A stretch of DNA of 64,000 nucleotides, from positions 21,062,534-21,126,533 of the forward strand of contig NC_049988.1 in NCBI RefSeq assembly GCF_000003815.2, written 5' to 3'. Positions within the stretch are counted from its first letter, which is position 1, and each line of letters opens with the position of its first letter. Source of the stretch: Branchiostoma floridae. Lineage: Eukaryota; Chordata; Leptocardii; Amphioxiformes; Branchiostomatidae. Positions 28,102-39,657 of the stretch are shown one piece after another. A program made the translations under genes and the position numbers. The notes under the pieces are model-generated. The model had not been told where the DNA came from. It saw only the letters and a list, made by a program, of their open reading frames with translations, and ran no database searches.

Positions 28102-31100
28102 CTGGAAAACAGCGAGTCAAGCCATTACATTTACTGCATCAGAAGGCCATATCTCTCATTAGTTTTATTCAATACCAGTATAATTAGTAAATGATATGAG
28201 TTAGTGAAACACTACGTAAAACATAACAACATGCATATATGCACATATACATGTACGGACATGATTGATGATGAGGATGATGAATACCACATGTGTACGT
28301 GCTCCATTCATGCTAGAAATCCTGCAGGCATATGAATGATTGATAAGGTAAATATTTTATAGTATAATGGTCACAAAATTTCCTGCTATTACACTAGCTA
28401 CGTTGCTATTACAAATAGTCCATTTGACAACTAAATAACCAACCTACCTGGCGACTTTTTCATCTCGTGAAGACGCTGCTCCAAGGCGGTGGTTCGGCCT
28501 CGCTCCTTGTCCAGGTCGCGCTTTAAGGCGTCAAGAGTAGTGGACATGTCGTCTTGGTCGCGCTTCAAGGCGTCAAAAGTGGCGGACAGTTGGCGTATGT
28601 CGTCTTGGTCGCGCTTCAAAGCGTCAACAGTGGTGGATATGTCGTCTTGGTCACGCTTCAAGGCGTCAAAAGTGGCGGACAGTTGCCGTATGTGGTCTTC
28701 GTCGCGCTTCAAGGCGTCAAAAGCGGCGGACAGTTGGCGTATGTGGTCTTGGTCGCGCTTCAAGGCGTTAATAGTGGTGGACAGTTGGCGCATGTTGTCT
28801 AGGTCGCGCTTCAAGGCGTCAACAGTGGTGGACAGTTGGCGCATGTCGTCTTGGTCGCGCTTCAAGGCGTCAACAGTGGTAGACATGTGGTCTTGGTTGC
28901 GCTTCAAGGCGTCAACAGTGGCGGACAGTTGGCGTATGTCGTCTTGGTCGCGCTTCAAGGCGTCAACAGTGGTGGACAGTTGGCGTATGTCGTATTGGTC
29001 GCGCTTCAAGGCGTCAACAGTGGTGGACAGTTGGCGCATGGCGTCTTGGTCGCGCTTCAAGGCGTCAACAGTGGCGGACAGTTGGCGCATGTCCTCTTGG
29101 TCGCGCTTCAAGTCGTCAAAAGTGGCGGACAGTTGGCGCATGTCGTCTTGGTCGCGCTTCAAGGCGTAAACAGTGGTAGACATGTGGTCTTGGTTGCGCT
29201 TCAAGGCGTCAACAGTGATTGGCAGCTGGCGTATGTCGTCTTGGTCACATTTCAAGGCGTTAACAGTGGTGGACAGTTTGCGCATGTCGTCTTGGTCGCG
29301 CTTCAAGGCGTCAACAGTGGCGGACAATTGGCGCATGTCGTCTTGGTCACATTTCAAAGCTTGAACAGAGGTGGACATGTTGTCTTGGTCGCACTTCAAG
29401 GCGTCAACAGTGGTGGACATGTTGTATTGGTCGCGCTTCAAGGCGTCAACAGCGGTGGACAGTTGGCGCATGCCGTCTTGGTCACATTTCAAAGCCTGAA
29501 CAGATGTGGACATGTTGTCTTGGTCGCGCTTCAAGGTGTCAACAGTGGTGGACAGTTGGCGCATGTTGTCTTGGTCACGCTTCAAGGCGTCAACAGTGGT
29601 GGACAGTTGGCGCATGTCGTCTTGGTCGCGCTTTAAGGCGTCAACAGTGGTGGACAGCTGGCGCATGTTGTCTTGGTCGCGCTCCAAGGTGTCAACAGTG
29701 GGGGACAGTTGGCCCATGTCGTCAAGAGTGGTGGGCATGTCGTCCTGGTCGCGCTTCAAGGCGTCAACAGTGCTGGTAAGTTCAGATGTTTCCTACGAAC
29801 GCATAAACGTATATACGTACGCCAGACCAAAGGTTGAAACAACAATATGAAACATCAGAAAGTTATGGCTTGATGGACTCAATAAACAGAACAGAGGCAA
29901 TTACTTTGCAGCAGGCCTTTATGATTCAAGAGCGCTTACCTCATTGTTGATGAACGCCAGGAGGGCGAGTCCCACAGCGACCAGGCTTAGCAGCACGGCA
30001 ATGAACGTGGCGATGTAAATAAGCTTCGAGCGGATGAGGCTACACAGAGCGCGGCGGCCACTTGCTCCACCCGGATATGTGCGGTCTGTTAGAAAACAAA
30101 ATGATTTTTCAAAACTTTGAACTTGAATTTCCAACGCGAAAATTGAACGCGAGAGTTTTGACTATCCAACTCCCGTCTTTGTCAAGGATATGCAAAAACT
30201 GGAAAAGACTTGAGATGGCATGGACAGCCGAAAATTTGGGGAAGTCAAATTTTCGTGCTGGAAATTACATACATAGCTTAATTTTCATCCAGATTAGACA
30301 AGTTGGTACTAACGCACAATTAATTACATGGTAGTAGAAAATAAAAAGCACGATCGGTAATTCACCAAGCAATCTATTTCATACTACTAAAGTTCTGTAC
30401 TATGATTACTACCAACACAGATGAGCTTTCATAATAAGCAATCTATTTATTCATTTGTATTTCTTTAACATACAAAAAGCTGACCGATTTTGTCTATATT
30501 ATAATTGCCTCTTTAAAACAACTAAACAACATTGATTGGCTTATTTCGATGACCTTTAGCTCAGATTGAGCTAATCTTTCAGGGCTCATACAATAAAACG
30601 GGTCATTAAACATTGTTCTTCAAACGAAGCAGTGTACCAAAATATAAGTTTTCATTATTGCATGATCTGCTCTTTCAACTTTGCCCCGTTTGTTTCAATT
30701 CTATAATTGCTAAAGAAATCATATTTGTATTAAAGTCGAGTTTGTATCATAGCGACGCAGTCACATCCGTCGAAGGTTGTCATAAGATTTTAATGTTGAA
30801 GAGTTATCAACAGTCTATGACAGAATCAACCGGAGGCAAGCTTCTACGGCAGTCCTTTCCCAACAAGACAGTTGATTTCTTTTTACAAAACCTGCTTGTA
30901 ATCTGCTTGTGATCTTACGGCAATCGTACGACGAATATGAGACAAAATTACAGAGTTTTACCTGCTCTGGAGACGTACAAAGCGTTGGGAATGCTCGCAG
31001 CGACGTCCGCAATGGACTGCCAATAAGTCTGCGGCTGCTGCACGGGTGTGGTGCCTGGGGGAAAATTATAAAATTAAACACGCTCCAGATATAGGACAAA

Positions 31101-32190
31101 ATGTACGTATAAAAGCGAGACAGGAACAGGACGCCGTAAGCAAAAAAAACGATTTACCTGCTCCGGAGGCGTACATAGGGTTGGGCACACTCGCAGCGGC
31201 GTCGGCACGTGCCAGAAAATCAGTCTGCTGCCGCTGCATGGGTGTGGTGTCTGGAGAAAAATTACAAAATTAAAATGGCGCCGGCGGTATGAATTAAGGA
31301 GACAGTCACTTCAAGAGTTTAATGAAGCAATATACAACATGATTTGAACAAATGTATATCCAGTAACTATGGTAGTATCATTTGATTTAGAACACCAGTG
31401 GAACTGTGGCAAATGGACACCCTTCTCCAGTTATTGTACATCGCACCATCAGAGAGTCATTTTTCAGACTCAAGTTGTTTTTGTCGCATGGAAATACAAA
31501 TATGACTTGTGATGACATCACAGTAAACGTAGCGACAAGGTTTGAAATTAGAATCTGGGTTCGAAAAATGTTATATTCAAGACAGAAAAAAACATTGCTT
31601 GATCATCGTGGTTAAATTGTGCGATATCATAATATTACATATATTTTATGGCCTTCATCTTGTACGTTTCATTTTGAGCAGCGATGCTGGGTTCCAAACT
31701 GGTTATATTTTCAGCCAAACGCACCTACACTTCTCGATAAGTGAGTCGGGTTCTTTCACGTGCGGAGGTTTGACGACTAAGGACGAACTTAACGCCCGAT
31801 GCTTCCTATGTACGGGGCTTTACTTCACCATCGGAAATGGTGAATTTACCCCATTTTACGCCATTCCGCAAGCGGGTTCGCACTTGATCCATATGGTGAG
31901 GCAGTCCCCCTATATACCTGCCCCTACTACTTGTGCCCCCCCCCCCCCGCGGGATAGAGAAAATACTGCCATAAAAATGCATCCTCCAGGCTTCATGCCT
32001 CGGCCAAAAGCTAATTAGAAGAATGAACATATAGAAATGCACGGCACTGGGTAATTTTAAATCTTAGAGTTGTCGTTACATAGTTTTTTAAAACCAAATC
32101 CCCTTGGCCACTGACATATGAGAGAGAAAATATTCTAAACATTTATTTACCCGTGTCACCAGTTTGGGACTGCTGTTGCCCTCCCGGCAT
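27674..32190 (-). CDS. CTLD-2: long-stalk type II C-type lectin with alternative cytoplasmic exons
   Basis: Six-exon model: 32190-32151, 31250-31158, 31054-30962, 30085-29940, 29792-28448, 28101-27674; 2145 nt, 714 residues, every junction in phase. The tail differs from CTLD-1: MPGGQQQSQTGD, then two homologous 31-residue modules on tandem 93-bp exons. The TM exon has the same length as in CTLD-1 (146 nt) and similar sequence. The stalk exon (1345 nt) has about 27 repeats of the VDALKRDQDDM type. The lectin domain has CYKAF, WIGLHDQ, WGPGQPD, NEDC, WYDYRC and FICQA; the QPD motif is the galactose-type signature in animal lectins. Distinct first exons on a shared body suggest promoter and exon capture after duplication. 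Start choice at 32190 rests on phase and the donor and is less certain than the rest. Confidence 0.85.
28448..29792 (-). CDS. CTLD-2 coiled-coil exon
   Basis: 1345 nt, acceptor gttcgtag, donor gtaggt, phase 0 to 1. About 27 repeats: 14-residue units (two heptads) mixed with 17-residue units carrying RQL. It ends with ALEQRLHEMKKSP as in the sister genes. Confidence 0.9.
29940..30085 (-). CDS. CTLD-2 transmembrane exon
   Basis: 146 nt, acceptor ctaacag, donor gtaagc. RTYPGGASGRRALC, then the helix FIAVLLSLVAVGLALLAF. Confidence 0.88.
30962..31054 (-). CDS. CTLD-2 cytoplasmic exon, 93-bp copy B
   Basis: Acceptor cccccag, donor gtaaaa, phase 1 to 1. Encodes TTPVQQPQTYWQSIADVAAS followed by a PNALY motif. 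Homologous to the 31158-31250 exon and equal in length. Confidence 0.8.
31158..31250 (-). CDS. CTLD-2 cytoplasmic exon, 93-bp copy A
   Basis: Acceptor tctccag, donor gtaaat, phase 1 to 1. Encodes TTPMQRQQTDFLARADAAAS followed by PNPMY. A symmetric-phase exon, so duplication or skipping keeps the frame. Confidence 0.8.
32151..32190 (-). CDS. CTLD-2 first coding exon
   Basis: ATG at 32190 (context gcaccatgc), 13 codons (MPGGQQQSQTGDT) plus one base, donor gtaaat. The phase matches the following 93-bp exon. Short, so supported mainly by phase and splice signal. Confidence 0.65.
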
Positions 32191-32934
32191 GGTGCGACTT
32201 GTCAGGTTTCTGCACAGCAAAAATACACGCCCTGCGTCAGGCGGGGTCCGAGACGCAATGTGAAATATGAAGAAATTAGAGTCCAAAGATGAAAGAAAAT
32301 CACGAGTGACAAACAACGCACGTTTCCAGACAAATCAGATGCACACGTAATCGTTTTCTTTGTTGCATATTGAAAGAGAGGTATCGAAAACAATTTTGAA
32401 AGACTTTCTACCTTATTCATCATGTTTGAAAATCCATCACATACATTGAATTCATCTATATTCGCCCATAAGAGAAAAACAGTTGTGTTTATTTTCTTCC
32501 TCTGAAATTTTCGGTCTTCGTCACACACGTAGACAGTAATCACACATAAGACTTTTACGTTAACGCATACCTTTACAGATTTTCTACAATAAATTTTCAT
32601 TATCTTGGCGTCTTCACCCAAGCAACACCCAAGTGACAAACCCATGCTTAGCGCTGCAGTATTGCTAAGAGTTGTCAGGTGGCGTTATTTACAGGTCAGA
32701 ACGTCAGGGTCGACAAGGAGAATATGTATATATTGTTAAACTGATCGTGGAAATCTCGTAGAAATGAATTTGATTCATGCATCCCTGTAAATTATCTGAC
32801 AGATTTTGATATAAACATGTAGAAATAAGTATATTTTATCATAATAATTTTATGTTGTGTCGTGCAGTACATAAATGTGTAAGACACATGAATATACCAA
32901 GTAATACCTTAATTAGTCTGACGACGTAAGATCA

Positions 32935-33060
32935 CATCTAACCTTATTTGGAGGGATGACGTGGCATCATGTGGTGCGAATGGCATTTTGTTTTTCTGCA
33001 AGTGGGAGACTAATTTTCGAAGTTAATCTGGCCTGAAATGGAGAGATGAAAAAGTTGTTT
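32935..33060 (-). promoter_or_regulatory. conserved 5' flank box, copy 2
   Basis: ggagggatgacgtggcatca, then attttgtttttctgcaagtg; the ttctgggaa block is lost. About 750 bases upstream of the CTLD-2 ATG, further than in the other genes. Confidence 0.5.
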
Positions 33061-33501
33061 TTTACATGAAAACTCTTCAGTGTAAATGTAGTCATTAAAT
33101 CTCCGTGTTTTTCTGGAGACATTGCAAACCCTTTCTGAAATTCTGGGTTAAACGCGTAAAGTGTACTATAATATAGCACTGTGTGCTGCAATAACTTACA
33201 TTCATTTCAAGTGTAACTGTATATCAAACAGAGGAATTCAGAGTTTGTTTTAGAACGTTTAACTTCAGTAATATGATCGAGTACATTTTAGACTACAGTG
33301 ATTGACATGTGTCATGAACGTCAATGAACAGCGCAGCTATACGCTATGTTGTTCTTTCAGTTCAGCATAACCAGAATATCTTTTTTTGTCCAAAAACCGC
33401 GAAATTGAATTGATGAGACCTAAAGATACCAGAGTTCCACAATGATAATACACAACATACCCAGTAAACACAAACAACAACAACAGGCCATAATTATATT
33501 C

Positions 33502-33630
33502 ATTTGGAGGGGTGACGTGGCATTAGGTGGTGCGAGTGGCATTTTGTTTTTCTGCAAGTGGCAGACTAATTTTTTGGGAAACGAAGTTAATCTGGGCTGG
33601 GAGTGAGAAACGTCAAAAACTTTGTAAGGG
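33502..33630 (-). promoter_or_regulatory. conserved 5' flank box, copy 3
   Basis: ggaggggtgacgtggcatta, attttgtttttctgcaagtg and ctaattttttgggaa. Second box upstream of CTLD-2. Confidence 0.5.
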
Positions 33631-34365
33631 AGAACTCTTAATGTTGTCACTGAATGCCCATGTTTTTTTCTGGAGACATTGCAGACCCTTCCTTTGTGCA
33701 CCCCGCCAGTTCCCATCATTTTATAAACTGATGAACGTCTGAGATGAGACTGTATGATAGTTTACAAATGAGATAGTTGTGTTTTGAATAGTTCCTACAT
33801 TTGTGTTTATCAGGGAGTTTCTGCCTTCAGTGTTTTATCTGCCTCTATAAATATTGAAAGCATTGTTTTTGGTGTATGTCTATATGTTTCCACATATTTC
33901 AGCCAGCAGAAAGTAACTTAAGCTCGGAGTGGATGGTGATTATATGTGACAATTTGGCGCCAGGGGTAGCCGTTTGCTGGGCTGAATTTTTGTCACAACA
34001 TCGTTTGAAGCAAAACAACAAACCTCCGACCAACTTGGTCCATTTTGTGTTTTTGTTGCCTTTTATATCGGACCTTCCGTTTCCCAGAGCTGCCCGGCCG
34101 GGCCCCTTTGTTGTGGCGATGTGACGTGCCCGGGCACGTTGGGTAAGACAGGACGGCCATGAGTGGAACACAGTTTTTGTGCACATCACGCCCTGTACTG
34201 TAATATAGCAATGCGAATCTACTAGCATAACTCACACTCAGCTCAACCGCAAACACATCATAATCGCCGCACCTTCATGCCTCATGTGGTTTTAAAGGAC
34301 AGTTTCCAAAAGTTAGATAACATTTATGTATGGAGCGGACTGATCCTCACGCTAACCGACATCTT

Positions 34366-35100
34366 TGTCACCACAGTCACCCCTCAGTAAGACAGCCGGA
34401 GCCGCAGAGTTCCCGTTTACAACTTTTATTCAGTCTGTCACACAGACCGGTTTCACCAGTCTGGCTTCTTCAGTGGTCCAGGCTCAAATGAGCACAGTCT
34501 TCAAAGATTTAAAATCTCTATAACTTGGTTCAGGCTTGTTACAAAGGAAATTCCCTCAATAAATACCAACAGTTCTGGCATGGTGCTTTTCGTCCGTTTA
34601 CAACAACAAAAGGACATCTGTTTATTGTGAAAACAGTGAGGTTACGCATTATCACTATTAGTGAAGTTGTGCTTACATTTTGTTGTCTTGTCTGTTTAGC
34701 ATTTTGTAGAAAACGCTCCAAAAACAGGCAATAGGTTTGATACAGCCAAACAAGGAACTTTCAACTTTCTAGAATGTTTTCTATGTTCAAAATATGGCTA
34801 TGTGCATATCTCACGAAATGTACATTTTCTTTGTATAGAAACTACTTATCGTGTCTACCACTCTATAATAAGTGATCCATTTCTTTGGTGCCCATTCACT
34901 ATTAGTTTTCTACTCGACAAACTCTTTAACGTATTCAGAAAACAACGTGCTGATTTGACCTGTTGCTATAATACCAGGTTTCACGTTTTGCAGGTCAGTT
35001 TTACTGAGGATGGTCGGAGAGCCGCTGTACAGTGGTGGCGAGAGTTCCGCTAGTCACCTAGGGACGACCTGAAAAGTGAGCAAAATTGGCCGGGAAGAGA
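34366..35100 (-). repeat. lectin-unit intergenic and 3' flank module, copy 3, without a gene
   Basis: Repeats the order of 26640-27385, but instead of a lectin exon the next recognisable sequence is a 5' box at 35205. Confidence 0.8.
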
Positions 35101-35204
35101 TATGGGATGATGTGTTTTGACATGGATTAGAACCAGGGAAATGATGATCCACCGTTCTTAATGTACTGGGTTTTAGTCTGGTTTCATTAGTCTGACGACG
35201 TGAG

Positions 35205-35345
35205 GCCATGTTTGCCCTTTCTGGAGGGATGACGTGGCATCAGGTGATGCGAATGGCATTTTGTTTTTCTGTAAGTGGCAGACTAATTTTCTGGGAAAAG
35301 GAGTTAATCTGGGCTGGGAGGGAGAAACATAAAAAAAAGTTGTAC
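35205..35345 (-). promoter_or_regulatory. conserved 5' flank box, copy 4, orphan
   Basis: ggagggatgacgtggcatca, attttgtttttctgtaagtg and gactaattttctgggaa. No first exon follows it on the minus strand; a 3' flank module abuts it. Confidence 0.55.
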
Positions 35346-35349
35346 GTGA

Positions 35350-36630
35350 GAACTCTAAATGTAGTCATAATATCTACATGCTACAGTTTGGGAATATATG
35401 TGGACATAATCAGATTTTCCATGACAGGTTAGGCCTTTTTCTCAGCTGTTGATTCATTTGTCAAAATAACAGACCACACCGATAGATACCTGACTACATA
35501 GACTGGTTTAATAAAGGCATAAGCTGTGTTGTTTGAACTTCATTTTTACTCCAATCAAATGTTGTAACATAAGTAAACAACCATTAGATGTACGGTCAGT
35601 CAACCCTCTAAATGTATATGTCATCTTCACACATTACTATAGGTTTTCTTACTGTTTTCTTACAACCTTTTCTTGCATCCTTTCTTACAACATTTGATAA
35701 GTTTTCTTTCATCTTTCTCACAGCCTTTTTACAGCTGACGTAGAACATTTCTTACAGCCTTCTTACACTCTTTCTTACAGCCTTCTTGCAGTCTTTCTTA
35801 AACCTTTCTTACCACTTTCTTACATTCCTTCCTTACAGTCTTTCTTAGAACTTTTGACCCCCATTTTCCTACAGCCTTTCTCTGTACTATGTTAAATTTT
35901 CACCAAGGTCTTCTGTATCGATCAGCACATTATAGAAAAACTGCATTACAACATCTTGCAAAAGTCAATAGGTGCTTCGGTGGTGCTTACAACAAAAAGA
36001 CACACTATATATAATCACGCTTATTAATCTATAGAGTTGTAATTTAACTCTCGGTAAAAAAAACTACTATGTATGTTATTTGCTCTTGTATAAAGCATCT
36101 TGTGTACTATTTTCACGTTCCAATATATTCACATTGTTCTTATTCCATGTTCAAAGGTCCTTATAAGACATCGAACACACCAGTTCTTGATGTACAGTCT
36201 TTAGAGCACTTAGCTCGTCTCGGCCAACCTTCCAGTCTTATTCTCCAGACGTCTCTTAATATCTTCGTTTCTTTCTAACCCTCTGGGCCCTACCATTCCT
36301 CTGCCTACAAGGGGGATTACCATGGTTAATCTGTTTATCTGTTTAGTGAAGTAAGAGCACAAATATATTTTTCAAATATTCCTTTAGGGTCACTTTTTCT
36401 CTGTCTACAATGTATCGTGTAAGTATTAACAACCAAAACATTAAAAAGAATGAAATCCAAAGTGCGGCAAACGTTTTTTTTCGATCACGTGCAGCATACA
36501 TTCAAGATTGAAGGGTTCTTATGTGTCATTTCATGTGGTCAAGAACTCATGAATTTTAATAAATGGATCATGGCATTAAGCGTTCTTGTTGTTTAGATTG
36601 ATAGATCCAGAAAGGCAACAGAAAGTATGT
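35350..36630. other. intergenic region, no gene seen
   Basis: 35640-35880 is a T/C-rich run of ttcttacagcctttcttaca-like units. No coding signal. It probably includes the 3' UTR and downstream DNA of FReD-1. Confidence 0.55.
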
Positions 36631-36633
36631 TGT

Positions 36634-36946
36634 TTATGGCCTGATCTTCATAGAAACGGACTTCAGGGAGTAATACCCGCCTCTCCAGTGGAGCCACACC
36701 ACACCTTGTGAGGATGGACAGGAGTACCCACAGTTGCCCAGGTAGCGGCCGTTGAGGAGGGAGTAGCTGCAGGTCCAAAACCATTAGCCGGCCTGTCCCC
36801 ACCGCTGAGAACAATGGCCGCTCCAGTCATCATTGTCCCTGTCCACAGTGGAGAACCTGTGCCCGTTGTTGTAAGTCATGGAGTCTCCCGCGGTGCCTGA
36901 ATACCCGGAAATGTGCAGCCGGTACCCGTCCGACTCACCGGACACC
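36634..36946 (-). CDS. FReD-1 terminal fibrinogen exon with premature TAA
   Basis: Acceptor caaccag, phase 2 in, normal stop at 36636-36634. Encodes VSGESDGYRLHISGYSGTAG through WSGHCSQRWGQAG, then TAA, then continues in frame with WFWTCSYSLLNGRYLGNCG and VVWLHWRGGYY. The open frame after the stop implies a recent lesion. Confidence 0.85.
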
Positions 36947-37329
36947 CTGGTTGGGAATATCACACAAGTGGGCTAATACACCTTTCTCACGCGGCGGCCA
37001 TGATAGATCGAAGACGAGGTCAATGAGGCAAACAGACAAAACTTATTTTTAAAATCAGCAGCCATTTAGATTTCCCTCAGACCACACAAATTTTCACAAT
37101 ATAAGATCAAATAATAAATATTATAACTAGTGTTATGCATCGAAAGATGTAGCAATTAAGAGTAGCGTAGACTGACCCCATAGTCCCTTAAGACATGCAA
37201 AATAAAAACATAATAATGTAGATATTTGACGGACATGCAGCCATTCTCTTATTGGTCGCTTTCATAATTGATAGGCTATCATTGGTTGAGCTGCTAATTA
37301 TGAGGGGCAATTTGATTCGACGAATAATA

Positions 37330-37503
37330 CAGTAGAAGCCAGTTAATTGCACAGCGGATTAACACACACTCCTGTTAACTGCACGGAATCCTAACATCCC
37401 AAACCGGTGCGATCCAGCTAGATAACTTCGCATTATTGCACCAGTCGGATAATTGCACAAAATTCACTGACAAATAGGCCGTGCAATTAAGCGGCTTCTA
37501 CTG
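37330..37503. mobile_element. pogo/Tigger-like MITE with TA target duplication
   Basis: cagtagaagcc and ggcttctactg termini with cagttaattgcac / gtgcaattaagcg inner repeats, flanked by TA on both sides. Lies within the FReD-1 intron. The superfamily is inferred from the CAGT ends and TA duplication. Confidence 0.78.
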
Positions 37504-37555
37504 TAATAAGTTAACATAATTTGTGACCACATATTCATACTCACGAAGTACAAAC

Positions 37556-37765
37556 AAGATTTACCCGCAGGTAACCACCTAAAGGTGTTTTACTCAACTA
37601 AAGATGTTTTATTCACCCGAAGGTGTTCTACTCACCTGAAGGTGTTTGACCCTGAAGGTGTTTCATTCACCTGAAGGTGTTTTGCTCACCTAAAGGTGTT
37701 TGACTCACCTGAAGGTGTTTTACTCACCTGAAGGTGTTTTACTCACCTGAAGGTGTTTTACTCAC
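37556..37765 (-). repeat. donor-edge array of the FReD-1 central exon, about 10 copies
   Basis: 19-20-base units; on the minus strand each reads caccttcag/gtgagtaaa, repeating the exon end and donor of 37766-37982. Confidence 0.92.
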
Positions 37766-37982
37766 CTGAAGGTGCTGTACTCTGCGTAGCGTGATTCGTT
37801 GTTCCAGTCCACGAGGTCAATCCTCATGCGATAGTTTTTCTGATTGGTCAGGAGGTGGATGTTCTCGTTCCCCAGCCAGTACTCCCCGTTCTTGTTCCCA
37901 AAGCCCAGTTTGTACTCCTCCCAGGTCCGGTTGAAGGGAACCGACCCGTCCTGCCGCCGTTGGATCACAGTCCACCCGCCTC
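37766..37982 (-). CDS. FReD-1 central fibrinogen exon
   Basis: Acceptor ccccacag, donor gtgagt, phase 1 to 2. Encodes GGGWTVIQRRQDGSVPFNRT, EEYKLGFGNKNGEYWLGNEN and RMRIDLVDWNNESRYAEYST, the hallmark FReD core. Confidence 0.9.
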
Positions 37983-38094
37983 CTGTGGGGAGAAAGTAAG
38001 GTTAGCAAATAGGACAGAAATGTAAGCACTCACGCACACATGTAGAATAAAAGGTTAACAAATAGGAAAAAACTGTAAGCAATTTGTTAGTGAA

Positions 38095-38290
38095 AGGGAA
38101 AACATACTCGTACACACACACATACATACAAACAAACATACACACACGCACACCTGCGCATACAATAATTCATACACACATACGCCGGCACATGCACATG
38201 CACACGAACATGCACACAAACACAAACACATACATACAAACACACACACAAACACACAGACACACACACGCACACACGCACACACACATG
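38095..38290. repeat. (CA)n-rich microsatellite
   Basis: Imperfect acacacacatacaaac tracts in the FReD-1 intron. Cys/Val-rich minus-strand frames here are artefacts. Confidence 0.92.
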
Positions 38291-38339
38291 TAGAATAAAA
38301 GGTAAAGGCATAACTTGCCATGTTTAGCAGAAACCCTAC

Positions 38340-38447
38340 CTGCGGTATCCATGTCACAGAACGCCTCCACATCAGCGGGGAGGATGCCGATTGAGTAGAC
38401 TCCGCTTGTTGTCGATCCGGATGAATGGTACTCGGCACAGTCTTCCT
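38340..38447 (-). CDS. FReD-1 first fibrinogen exon
   Basis: Acceptor ttttctag, donor gtaggg, phase 1 to 1. Encodes EDCAEYHSSGSTTSGVYSIG and VEAFCDMDTAG. The phase-1 start is the same as that of the lectin exons in the sister genes. Confidence 0.88.
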
Positions 38448-38576
38448 CTAGAAAACGATTAAAAGGAAAAAGTAAATATTTGTGTTGAATTTCAATATCA
38501 AAAACACCGTCCTCACAGACAGACCTCACTGGCCCGTAGCGTTTTCAACCACAACCGGCCTTCAAGTGGATCGAGT

Positions 38577-38734
38577 TAGCCTCCATAGCAGGCTTTCTGG
38601 GGCCTTTTTTTGGGGCCCCCGAAAGGCCGGCAACCAGAAAAGGCCAGCAATCAGCGACCGAGTACAAATAGAAATGGGCAGCAAAAGTGTATTATGAGCC
38701 AAAAAAGGCACCAGAAAGCCTGCTATGGAGGCTA
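38577..38734. mobile_element. MITE with perfect 9-bp target duplication
   Basis: tagcctccatagcaggcttt and its inverse form 24-base terminal repeats. GGATCGAGT flanks both ends (38568-38576 and 38735-38743). A 9-bp duplication suggests Mutator-like transposition. A one-ended relative begins at 56349. Confidence 0.88.
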
Positions 38735-38774
38735 GGATCGAGTGTTGCCAGCCGAATTTGAGTACCTCCAACTC

Positions 38775-39657
38775 CTTGTTTGTTTGTTTGTTTAATTTAT
38801 TTTGAACGACACTTATGTATCAGGCCTCTTAGTGACTGATATATCTCACCACTTTCCAATCTTTTATAATAAAAAAACACTTGCAAGAGTCAATATAAAA
38901 AAATAAAATAAAATAAAATAAAGTAAAATATAATAAAATAAAATAAAATAAAATAAAATAAAATAAAATAAAATAAAATAAATAAATAAATAAATAAATA
39001 AATAAAAGAAAATTAGTCTTATTTATCCCTATCTCTCGTTCTGTAACATTGTATGGGCGAGTACTTAAACCACTCTTTTTACTTCAGAAACGGTTCATCA
39101 GAATAGCCTCAAATGCTCCCTTCACTTTCCCAAAAGCCCCGCTTTTTACAAATTAAAGTTAGAAATCTGAACAGTATACGACATGAATAGAATTCAAACT
39201 ATTTTTTACGTCTAATATCATTCAGAAATGTTCCTACCTTTCTGAAATTTACTGTAATACCTTTTTATCAAACTCAGATATCCACAGCCATCACACAAGA
39301 AATAGCAGCTATCTAAGGCCTATTAATGCAAAAACTATCCAACGGCAATTCTGCTTCATGTTCTACAGTTTGGAACAACTTGGCTAGTACATTAAAGTTA
39401 GGTCCCTCTTTCGCTACTTTCAAGTGTCACACTAAAGCTGAATTTTATTATTTTTTGCAATGTGTTTTCATTCCATCGACTACGTTATTTGTTCCATCGA
39501 CTACGTTATTTGTTATCCATTCTTATTTCTTTTGTTTAATTTCTATCAATTGTAATTCCCATAAGCAGGCGCTTTTGGCCTCCCTTGCACTGTTTATGTT
39601 TTATAATTCATTGTCATGTATTTTGTTTTAAGTGCGAAACAAATTAAACAAACGAAT
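38775..39657 (+). mobile_element. non-LTR retrotransposon remnant (LINE 3' end)
   Basis: 39326-39460 encodes STVWNNLASTLKLGPSFATF, which resembles the WNxLPxxLKxAPSxxxFK block at the end of many LINE reverse transcriptases; a preceding HSHHTRNSSYLRP frame matches the HSYNTR block one frame away. It ends in an A-rich aattaaacaaac tail at about 39657. Frameshifted and inactive. Confidence 0.75.
38899..39006. repeat. (AAAAT)n / (AAAT)n microsatellite
   Basis: Uninterrupted aaataaaataaaat runs inside the LINE-flanked segment. Confidence 0.93.

Noticed and set aside
28489-29850. Long plus-strand frames full of SWSRFKAS and VALQGVNSGG repeats (also 24342-24740, 40016-41270)
   Set aside because: They are the antisense shadow of the minus-strand coiled-coil exons; the repeat period is a multiple of three, so all frames stay open.
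29940-32190. The equality of CTLD-1 exon 1 (226 nt) with the sum of three CTLD-2 tail exons (40+93+93 = 226 nt) as evidence of intron gain
   Set aside because: The protein sequences show no similarity, so the equal length is most likely chance.
39326-39631. 101-residue plus-strand frame inside the FReD-1 intron
   Set aside because: Its start resembles the end of a LINE reverse transcriptase, with frameshift and A-rich tail; not a host gene.
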